In this document: one piece after another, positions 23,517 through 32,927 of the stretch | Numbering within the stretch: position 1 is the first letter of the stretch | How the letters are laid out: the number at the start of each line of letters is the position of its first letter | NCBI GenBank assembly: GCA_026545225.1 | Contig: CM048845.1 | Location: 77,450,533 to 77,514,532 of the forward strand | Reading direction: 5' to 3' | Source: Cornus controversa | Taxonomy: Eukaryota > Streptophyta > Magnoliopsida > Cornales > Cornaceae | Length of the DNA: 64,000 nt | Program-made: the position numbers and the translations under genes | Notes under the pieces: model-generated | Database searches by the model: none | What the model was told of the DNA's origin: nothing | The model's input: the letters and a program-made list of their open reading frames with translations, nothing else

Positions 23517-23965
23517 GGAGCACGTACACGATGACACGACAAATTTTAAGAAACAGGACACGGCGGGGATACAATTATGAAATAATATATTAATATATAT
23601 TCAACAAGTTAACCAATATACACAATACCATAAATCCAACAATAAAAAAAGAATAAATTACACAAATACTTCAATTTATTATCAAACAATTAATGTAATT
23701 TCAAAAGGGATGTTTTCATTTTATTAAAACTCACTAATAGAATCTTGCACGTTACTCATTTTTCTAATAACAAACAAATAAATTTAAATACAAAATACCA
23801 AACAAAACAACATGACTTTATGTTAAATAAAGTTCTATTGACTTTTTTATTTTTTTGTTTCTAAATTTATTATTTAGGAATTTTATCTAACTATTTTTTA
23901 TTTTTTAAAGTTTTAATTTTAGAAAACATTATATTTATTGAGAAAATGGCATAATAGTTAGAACA
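23517..23965. mobile_element. Truncated GTGTC-family element, inverted
   Basis: Starts TAAGGAGCACGTACACG. For about 440 bp it matches the reverse complement of the right half of the element at 17355-18049 (shared landmark ACAATACCATAAATCCAACA against ACAATACCATAAATTTAACA). It contains one unmatched stretch and ends before the other terminus, so it is a one-ended fragment. Confidence 0.65.
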
Positions 23966-24148
23966 TAACACGTTCTCTCTTTCACCCCCAAAAACTTTCA
24001 CCAAGGAAGTCAACGATGAGTCTACACACTACATATCCTCTTTCTCTCTCTCAAGTTTGTCTGGGCTTCTATCTCACTTGTTTCACTCTGAATATCTACT
24101 ATGTTACAAGTTACGCTTCATTACGTATAGAGAACCTACTACAAACAA

Positions 24149-25085
24149 ACTTCAAGGGAGAAAAAGGTGTGTAGGATTTCAAAGCAACATGGAGATGTTT
24201 ATCCTAAAATTCTTGAAGGAAAAGGTATAAAAAAAAAATTCATAATACTCTTGAAATCAAAATAGGACCATGTTGTTATATTATATAAAGCTTGATCTTT
24301 TGTGGCTCTTTTTTCTAAGAAAGGCGGCCTCATTGATGTTGGAATTTTGTCTGTATTGGGACTAAGATCGATGTTTTGCATTTAAATTCCACTCATTTAG
24401 AGTTATATCAAAATTGTTATTTTTTCTTTTTATTTTTGAAACTGTTTTTTTTTAAATCCCTAATCCATGTTTATTGTACTTCATATGACACTGATTTAGA
24501 CTAGGTAAATCTCTGTATTTGGATTTGGAAACGATATTTTTGAGCAGATTTGAGGGTATTTGCTGATAACACATTTCCTTATATACCTTTTACATAAATA
24601 TCTTCTAATTGCTTTTTATAGGATCTTCTAATGTCTTTTTATATTTTCCTTTCCTTCCCAGTCTGTTTTTATTAAATAATTTAAGTTTGAGTTTTATCAC
24701 ATAGTCCGTTAATGAATGCAAATTACATTACAATAAAAAATTACATTATAATCCAAAAATATTCACAAGTAATTACACAATTTTATTCTGGACAATTTAT
24801 ATTACATAATTTTATATGTTATTTTGGGTCCTTCCCGATGTTTGTCTACTTATTTATTATTTTAACAAGGGCAAAGATGGTATAATATTATTTTAGTTTT
24901 ATAATTTGTCTTCCGCTTGATCAAAATTTTGAACAAAGAGATCATAACCATTATTTGTAAGACCGTGTGACTATAAATAAGGGGTAGGAGCTAATTTTGG
25001 TAGACAATATAAATATTATAATATAATTTGCATTTATTAAAAGACTACGTGATAGAATTGGAGCTGAACATTATTCAACAAATAT
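24149..25085. repeat. Duplicated segment, copy 2 (partner 12989-14190)
   Basis: A direct-orientation duplicate of the region upstream of the ankyrin gene, shorter by a block of about 250 bp. It breaks off at ACAAATATATTGA exactly where the 60-bp-array repeat begins. Confidence 0.72.
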
Positions 25086-26061
25086 ATTGAGAACTGTAGT
25101 GAAGGTATGAATGTTTGCCTTATAATAGAGTCCCCGGGTCTCCTATATTTATAGGAGACAGGCCTTCCTGGGTCATGCTCGACGGATTCGGACCGGGGCG
25201 GTTTATGCCTGAGACCTAATGTATTTGGGTCATAATGTCCTAAACATCTAAGGGGTCAAATATTTCATTTCAGCATGCCTTTTATCTAACATAACGTGTT
25301 AGTTATATTTTTACATTAAATGCATACGGTCATATTGCAATGGTGATGTGGTTAGGCATATTAATTACTCTTTGTCTGTGTCATTAATGGTGATTATAAG
25401 GGTTTCTGTCGCTACAATCATGTTCACTGTTCTACCAACTAGGCCCATTGAGTTAGGATTTCTCTATGCTCATCTTCCAATCCACATTCCTTCTAAATAT
25501 CCCATTAGAGGCCTTGTCATGTTGTTATAGGGGGCTCTACCAATCTCCCCTTGTCGCACAATGAGGTCTGTTAATGCTTGAAAACATGCCTTTGAGGTTT
25601 GTCTTAAGGCTTGAGTGACTTGACATCACGTCGGGTGCTTGGAATGGTGCTCGAGAGGTGCATCTCAAGGTTTGGGCAGTGCTCGAGAGATAGGTCTCAA
25701 GGCTTTGAGTGGCTTGTCTTTGTGTGAAGGCTCGAAGTGATGCTTGAGAGATGTGTCTCAAGTCTCGAGTGGTGCTCGAGAAATAGCTCTCAAGGCTTAA
25801 GTGACCTGTCATTGTGTTAATGCTCGAAGTGATGCTCAAGAGATGTGTCTCAAGGCTTGGGTGGTGCTCGAGAGACGGGTCTTGAGACTTGAGCGACTTG
25901 TCATTCTGCCAGGGCTTGAAGTGGTGTTTGAGATATGAGTCTCGAAGCTTGCGTGGCTTGACTGTTATCAAGACTTGAAGTGGTGTTTGAATGATAAGTC
26001 TCGAGGCTTGCATGGCCTGACATTGTGTCAAGGCTTGAAGTGGTGCTCGAGGGATGAGTCT
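25086..26061. repeat. Dispersed repeat with 60-bp tandem array, copy 2
   Basis: Matches 7020-8225 from GAACTGTAGTGAAGG onward, including the TATATTTATAGG motif and the CTTGAAGTGGTG/GAGTCTCGAGGCTTG units. The array is shorter here (about 25600-26060). It ends at the breakpoint with the inverted duplicate of the RRM-gene intron. Confidence 0.65.
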
Positions 26062-27454
26062 AAAGACTTAAAGTTAACAGCTCCTTACTTTCAGATGAGA
26101 GAATCTTGAACTTGATTAGCAAGGGTGCTACTTATCAATTGCTGCATCTCCATTCAAATATCTAGGATTAATACTACAAAAAGCTGGGGAGATAAATGGT
26201 AATGTAGTAAGTAGAATTGGAGAGAGGTAGACAAAATGGAAGCAAGCAAGTGGTCTCTTTTGTTACAAACGAATGCCAAGTAAATTAAAAGGAAAATTCT
26301 ATAGAACGGTTGTTATGCCGATAATATTATATGGAGCGGAATTGTGGGCGTTGAAAAAACATAAATATTCATGTAGCGAAAATGAGGATGCTACGTTGGA
26401 TGATAGGAATCACTAGAAGAGATAAAATAAATAATGAATGGGTGAGGGAACATTAGGTATAGCGCCTATAAATGTTAAAATTAGGGAAAGTAGACTTAAA
26501 TTGTATGATCATATTTAATGTAGACCCGATGATGCATCTATTAAAAAAGTTAGGATCAGAGAAGTTCCATTCCACCAAGGGTCCAGGAACAATTTGATAG
26601 AAGAGCCATGAAGATCAATATTCAAGACATGGATCTTGTGTTTGACCACAAATAATAGTGAAAAAAGGCTTTCTTCTGTTGGGTCGAGGATATCTTACTG
26701 TTTTTAACTATTGAAGCAAATGGTTCCTCTTGCAAATGTTAGGATAAATATTATAAACTAAAATATTTTGAATCATTTGGAGTTGATTAGAGGCTTGCAT
26801 AGTATTGGTCTTGGTCCCTCAAATAGCCATAGCAGTGAGATAATCAATTTGAGGTCAGTTTTTCATGGACTTTTACGAGGAAGGTTTACTGAGAAGTGTT
26901 TTCTAAATAGAGCACTTCCCCAACCGTTAAGTGGAATACTTTTGAATATCTTTATAGTATTATTTTTTTTCCTTTCTCAAAATATATCCCTCTATTTCCA
27001 TTGTTTTTGGCTCCGAAAAAAATGTATTGGCTGAATAGCTGATGGTGTATGGAAGGAAGAGACTCACTTTTTATCAAATCTGTAGATTCTTTCTTCATTT
27101 TCACTCTTATTAGTTGCTTCACTTAAAATATACTAAGCAGCATGCGGGAGTTTTTTTTATATTTTTTATGGCATATTTCGGGAAAACAAATTTATGTTTG
27201 TCTTGTTGCAAAAAGATTCAAGCCTCCTTCTGTAGGTCCCCCACTTCGAGAGACCCATAAGTTATATGTGTCCAATCTTGCATGGAAAGTAAGGTCTGGC
27301 TATCTCAAAGAAGTTTTTGTTGGCAATTTTAATCCAGTTTCGGCCATGGTTGTCTTTGATAGTTCCTTCAGGAAGATCTGCTGGGTATGGGTTTGTCTCA
27401 TTTGCCACGAAAGAGGAAGCGGAGACTGCAATTTCTTCTTTGGATGGGAAGGTA
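26062..27454 (+). pseudogene. Inverted duplicate of RRM gene intron 2 and exon 3
   Basis: Read on the + strand, this matches the minus strand of 52599-47630: first L1 sequence (antisense), then the 5'-truncated RTE LINE from ATTAATACTACAAAAAG, L1 again, the RRM intron, and exon 3 up to GATGGGAAGGTA. It lacks the copia and hAT-like insertions of the source copy, so it split off before them or from an allele without them. About 300 bp at the RTE/L1 junction are deleted. The exon remnant (27210-27452) keeps LYVSNLAWKVRS and VGNFNPVS, but has lost the first 40 or so bases and has a one-base insertion at GATAGTTCC that shifts the frame. It is not functional. Confidence 0.85.
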
Positions 27455-27529
27455 TGACTAAATTATGTGAGATTAGCAGTGGTGTCAAGAAACCCAATCT
27501 CAACTTTAATCCATCCTATCACTAAGGAT

Positions 27530-27756
27530 AATACTTACTAACTCACCAATGTGTAGATGAGCCCTCCATATGTTCCAATAAAAAATGAACACATCAATTT
27601 TAAAGTGTAATAAATAAGGTCAATCCCATTTATTATACTTATTTATTACATTTTAAATTTCATTTATTATACTTATTTATTGCATTTTAAATTTAATTTT
27701 GTAATTAAAACTGATGTGTTCATTTTTTATTAGAACACCGGTGAGTAGGTAAGTAT
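27530..27756. mobile_element. MITE with inverted repeats (227 bp)
   Basis: The left end AATACTTACTAACTCACC pairs with the right end, read inward, AATACTTACCTACTCACC. Further in, TAAAAAATGAACACATCA occurs on both arms. No clear target duplication is visible, so the superfamily is undecided. Confidence 0.6.
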
Positions 27757-28022
27757 TGTCTCAGCATCAATATGTGAAAAAACATCACATTATGAAGCAG
27801 ATGTGAGCATAAACAAGTACAAAGTGCCACTTTGCTAACATCGCATCACAACATAAGCAAGGCCATATTCCATGACATATTAGCCAACCTCCACATTTAC
27901 ATTTACGTCACACAACACATATTGATGATGTCATTCTCTACTCACACATATTGATGATGTCATTCTCTACTCAGACAACTATATTCGAAAACTTCTAAAT
28001 TCGGACTCTGTATCGCGCGCGG

Positions 28023-29643
28023 GGAGAATTCCCCTAGCTCTATTGCAAGCCACAAGTGGGGACCACCAAATCCGCGAGCCCAATATAAGCCTGGGCTTGA
28101 GGAAATACTTCAAAGTCTAATGTTGTAGCTCTAGAATTAGAGCTGACCTAATCCCTTATCTGGTGTCACAGTTTAAGTAAAAAAATTTGGGTGACAAATA
28201 ATGCCAACTTGTAAAAGTAAGCTTGAGAGTGAGAGAAATACTACTAAAATTGATGGAACTTGAAGATCTTGCTATTACTTTCCAAACAAATTGGTACTTG
28301 TAATTTTAAAGCTAAGAAAAATTACATAATGAAATATGAATATAAATATGTGTGCGCGTGTGAGAGAGAGAGAGAGCAAATGGTAAATAGCAAAAAGGAT
28401 GAAATGCTAAATTAGATAGCAAGTCACCAAAAATGAACTTTGCATTACATTGAAAAATCCCTCATTCTTGCATAAGAGAAATTCTCACACACAAAAAACC
28501 ACATAAGAAAGAGTACTAACTAATCAATGCAGAGTCATTCATATTTCATATGGAAGAGCATCTCACTCTTGTTCATCATGCTAATATATTACCTTCATAT
28601 AACACACTAAAAATTATTTTCACAATGGAATAATAATGTTCCTCCCTCTCCCATGTTTGGTAAACAAGAATCTCCCACTAGAAAATGATCTCTTCATTGC
28701 AACAGGACTTGTAACACAATGCAACACTCTGTTTCTGTTCCCTGACTTGCTGATTTCTCCTACTGGTCTTTTCGATGAACCTGCTGTATCTACTTGCAAC
28801 CGACACTCTTCCACTTCAAAATCATCATCTTGATTCATCCTCAACACATCAGCAACCGAAACACAACTTTGACACAAATAACTCGTGGACACTGACCTTC
28901 TAATTTGTTGATCTTCTTCATTTCTAATCTCAATTATGGTGTCTCCTTCTGAATCCCCTAAATTGCTGAGATCTTCACTTGGCGAAATTTCGTCTCCTCT
29001 AACACTCATCTCCATATCTCCAACAACAATTACATTATCATTGTCACTCTCACAATGAGTCTCCGATAAAGAATATTCATTGCTCAATTGATTTTCATGA
29101 GTCAATTGACCCGGGGAAGCATTCACAAAAACTATGTTGGCTCGACAAAGAGGGCAATTCGAGTGAGACTTAAGCCATGTATCAATGCAAGTGACATGGA
29201 AAGCATGACTACATTTGGGTAAGAGCCTTAGGCTCTCATCTTCTTCAAACTCACTGAGGCAAACCGAGCAATCAGTCCCTTCAATCAACCCATTTCCCTT
29301 ATTGTACTTACAAACTGTAATCAACTTGATTAGAGCTTCATCCAAACCGGTTGTGGGAAGTACATGCCAGGGCTCGTGGTTTGAAGGGTCGTGGTTTTCT
29401 TCCAATTCCTCATCTGGTTCATGAATCTCTCTCCTCCTTGCTGAATCCATGTTCCCACAGTACTTGGAGATTATAGCATAGTAACTAACAAGAAGGAAAC
29501 CACTTGCCAAAATGCCGATGATGGCGATGACAAGAGGGGAAAATTTGGTGCCGGAATCATCGTCCGGAAAGCTGAAGGGAGGTGGAGGATGGAAGATCAT
29601 GTAGCACCATTGTGGGCAGTACAAGCTACAAAACCCTTGAGAA
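28023..29643. repeat. ATL52-block duplicate, copy 1 (partner 41770-43470)
   Basis: Direct-orientation, nearly identical copy of the ATL gene and about 600 bp of its 3' flank. Homology stops at CTTGAGAA (29643), inside the 5' coding sequence of the partner. Copy 1 lacks about 95 bp present at about 42166-42256 in copy 2; the missing piece is bounded by ACCAAAAA direct repeats, which suggests a slippage deletion. Confidence 0.9.
28620..29600 (-). CDS. Truncated duplicate of ATL52-like RING-H2 gene
   Basis: The frame is open and nearly identical to the intact gene at 42447-43526, with only a handful of amino-acid changes (for example P to H in the proline run, KGDG to KGNG, NESS to NEYS). The first 19 codons of the partner are replaced by unrelated sequence with a TAA directly upstream (TAA TGG GAT TCT), so the original start is gone. 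The first usable ATG is at 29600 (MIFHPPPPFSFP), giving 326 residues with the membrane segment and all eight RING-H2 ligands intact. The partner's promoter is not included. It may be a transcribed but N-truncated ligase, or a very young pseudogene. Confidence 0.7.
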   Translation of the reverse strand: MIFHPPPPFSFPDDDSGTKFSPLVIAIIGILASGFLLVSYYAIISKYCGNMDSARRREIHEPDEELEENHDPSNHEPWHVLPTTGLDEALIKLITVCKYNKGNGLIEGTDCSVCLSEFEEDESLRLLPKCSHAFHVTCIDTWLKSHSNCPLCRANIVFVNASPGQLTHENQLSNEYSLSETHCESDNDNVIVVGDMEMSVRGDEISPSEDLSNLGDSEGDTIIEIRNEEDQQIRRSVSTSYLCQSCVSVADVLRMNQDDDFEVEECRLQVDTAGSSKRPVGEISKSGNRNRVLHCVTSPVAMKRSFSSGRFLFTKHGRGRNIIIPL

Positions 29644-29738
29644 TCCCATTATAATTAGACTTAGTTACCGTGATGCGACTAATAACCTCAACCCCAAGAA
29701 AATAATTTCAAGTCATCTGATGCTGACTTCAGGACGTT

Positions 29739-29835
29739 GGTTATTCACTTCCTTACTATCTTTGGGTTATAACTTGGAGTTGTTCAAAAAATGTCACCAA
29801 GTTATAACCCAAAGATAGTAAGGAAGTGAATAACC
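29739..29835. repeat. Perfect 39-bp inverted repeat (hairpin), 19-bp loop
   Basis: 29739-29777 (GGTTATTCACTTCCTTACTA at its start) is the exact reverse complement of 29797-29835. The intervening 19 bases are AGTTGTTCAAAAAATGTCA. No mismatch in the arms means recent origin or selection. It lies 95 bp beyond the breakpoint of the truncated ATL copy. It could be a fold-back transposon or a source of a double-stranded small-RNA precursor; nothing else supports either. Confidence 0.9.
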
Positions 29836-32416
29836 CCAAAGATGTGATGGACAACGTATTGAAAGCAGCATAACACATACAGCATCAACACATGACCTCA
29901 ACACATGAACTGAAGATATTATTTTCTTAGGTTATTCGCATCAACGATAACTAATACTAATTATAATTTTTCTAGGTTAAGAGACGAGAATCAGCTGTGG
30001 CCGTTACAATCTTTCAAACGGCCAACTTCCATAATGGAAATACTCATATCAAATGCAGCAGGGTTTAGACATGACTTGAAGATTGGGGTTGACTCATTTT
30101 TACTGTTTGGAACCAATGGACAGTTGTAAAACAAGACATTTTCTAGAATTCTGAGAGAACAAGAAATATGATGACTATTGATGGGGAACCTTGATGGCTT
30201 AGCTTATAAGGAGTCGGTGTAAACAGATGAATGATACTGCAAAATTTTATAAATTCAGATGTCATGATCATAATAGAAATTAGCATCAACTTTAATAAGA
30301 AATTCCCAAAAATGATTTTGTTTGACAAGAATTTGAAAACCATGTTTTAAATAATAAGTTATCCCTAATAGAAAGACCTACCACTGTGAATCAAAATAAA
30401 ATTTACCTATATATCAATCACAATGTTCAAATATACTCTTAACAATATATATTCTTAACTAATTTATGCAAAATAGTAATAATGATTACATGGAGAACAA
30501 TGCTCAGATGTCACTTGAGATATCATAATAGAGATTATGTACTAACATGCACGCGTGTGTATATATATATGAATATATTATAATCAAAAACACAAATGAG
30601 CATAGACAACAAAATAATTAACCAAGTAGATCTAAAATATTCTTGCATAAAAAGATGAACACACAGTAAAATAATAAACAAAGTAAATCATCAGTATTAT
30701 TGCATAAAAATGGGAGAAATGTGTGTACACACACACATATATGTGTATAATTGTATATCTTATAATAAAAACATATGAACATAGATGTTATTATTTAACA
30801 TTTAACAATGTTGAAAGAGAGAAATGACAAAATCACATAAATGTACTTATACGTGTATTTATATACATAATGAGATAGAAACATAGATGAACAGATTACA
30901 AAATAATAAACTAAATATATCCACAATATTCTCGCATAAAAATGAGAAAAATGTGTTTATGGAATTTTACAAAGAGAATCTTGTTATTCAATCTAGGTTT
31001 CTTATAAAAGTTATATAATGATACGTATTTAAGAGATTTACAACTATTGAAAAACACATTTTCATGCAGAACGACTAAATAATTCTTATATATATCTTAT
31101 AATAGAAACATATATGAACATAGATGTAATTATTTGGCATTTAGAGATTTTACCTAGATTAGAGTGAAATGGCAATTTTATACTCGATGAGTGAGACCCT
31201 GCCTTAAGTGAAACTCACCTACGCTAATTAAAACCAAACCAGGCCAAAAAAAGCCCAATGAGAAATACATTTGGGTCAAATTAGCTCAATTTCGTTTGGG
31301 CCCAATTAGACAAATTCATTTTAATCCAAATAATATTGTGATTACACTTTCTAGAAAATTTAATTGATAATAATTAAAAAAAAATTCAAAAATCAAATAT
31401 TTGAAAATAATTTGAAAAGTGCTAATTTTACCAAATCTACCGAAATAAGTAATTCCAATTTTATTTGGTTTAAAATTAACAAACAACAAACTAGAGCTAT
31501 TCATGGATTAATTGTATAATTCAAGCACATGACCATCACATGAATATAAGCACAAAAAATAAAAATAAAAACATTTTACATAAAAAATGGTGCAAATCCC
31601 CCTCATGGCCGGTTAGAAATCATGTCATGATTTTTCTATGCATCAAAATCTTTCGTTGGATGTCTGTCTTGACTCTTATCTTCTGAACTTCAACAGTAAA
31701 TGTAAAAAAATGTAAAGGCCCATGTATAAATTCAATTGTTAAACAAATTTCAAAAGAAAAACAATATAATTTACACACAGAGGAGTCAGTGATATACCAA
31801 TGATCATATTGGGTGATGTCATGATGACATCCCACTCACATTGGACCCTAAGACTAATTGACTAATCAAAAGGTTATAGTTACTGGGGTTGGGATTAATT
31901 TGTTAGCAAATAAAGTCACATTTATATTACCTCCTCATATTGCTGCACCTTGCTATCTTTTATCCCAGGAAACCAACCAAAGTATGATGTAAATATTTTG
32001 ATTGAACAAAGAAAATCATAACGGCATACAAGTAAAAACAGTTGAAGAAGTGGCCCACCCTCATCTTTGAATTTCGGCGAAAAACTCCTAGGCATCAATA
32101 GGAGAGAGAAAGGGTGGTGATTATTAGGAGCTCCATCTGAAATTTTATCTTCATAGAGCATATTATAAATTACTGAATTCATTTGGCATCATTTTTTAAT
32201 ATTATTTGGTTTCAAAATTCATTTGGAACGGCTATCATTTGATAATATTCATTTGCAACTCGTATAGTGATGCACACATTATACACAAAATACACACATG
32301 CACAGCAACACAGATCTAAGCATACACACATTTTCCACACAAACATGCACGGATCTGTCTAAAACAAAATATCCATCAAAAGAAATCTCATACAAAATTA
32401 TAAGATGTAAAAATAC
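29836..32416. other. AT-rich stretch, no supported gene
   Basis: Contains many short ACATA/TATAA-rich near-repeats (for example blocks around 30600-30730 and 30880-30960 that repeat GCATAAAAATGAG). A minus-strand open frame at 31922-32182 ending DSKVQQYEE before a GTAATA could be an exon of a gene starting at the promoter-like segment at 32420-32720, but I cannot support it further. Confidence 0.35.
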
Positions 32417-32715
32417 CTGGAAAGTCACGGATCTCGCCAAAGCTAGCACTCTGATCTAACCAAAGCCACCGTCACCAGCCTTAATCCACTCATGCAACGA
32501 GAGAGAGAGAGAGAGAGAGAGTAGATCGGCAGACGTATTTGGGATGTAAAGTGAGGAGTGCGGCTAGGGTTTGAGAGTAAAAGAGTGGTTCAAGATTATA
32601 TAGTGAGGAGTGAGGCTAGGGTTTGAGAGTAAAAGAGGGGTTAAAGATTATATACTGAGAACTGAGGAGTGCGGCTAGGGTTTGAGAGTAAAAGAGTGGT
32701 TAAAGATTATATACA
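32417..32715 (-). promoter_or_regulatory. Putative promoter/leader with triplicated unit
   Basis: On the minus strand a 52-58 bp unit occurs three times in tandem (32551-32602, 32603-32654, 32655-32714). Each carries TATATAATCTT followed by CTCTTTTACTCTCAAACCC and TAGCC. TATA-like boxes followed by an AAACCCTAG motif are typical of leaders of plant housekeeping genes. Downstream come a (CT)n tract and a possible splice donor TTTCCAG|GTATTT at 32417. No coding exon could be assigned, so this may be an orphan promoter or a captured one. Confidence 0.4.
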
Positions 32716-32927
32716 AGTCAGCTCTCAGAACATGGCCTTCGTGCTGCTTTTCGTGCTGTTTTAATTCTCTTGGACTTTGTTCTATTTTGTTTAAAAAATG
32801 GCAAGTCATTTTATTGTTTGGGTTGGGCTGGACTAAACTTATAAGTTTAAAATAAAATGGCCCAATCTTATCAAGATATTTAATATATATGTACATACAT
32901 CTATATCTATTTCTATATCTATACTAT

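Noticed and set aside
28636-28833. 65-codon frame on the + strand
   Set aside because: Antisense shadow of the ATL coding sequence; the same applies to 42463-42660, 29215-29424 and 43042-43251.
31922-32182. 86-codon minus frame as an exon downstream of the promoter-like repeat
   Set aside because: No family similarity and no clear acceptor; kept only as a remark.
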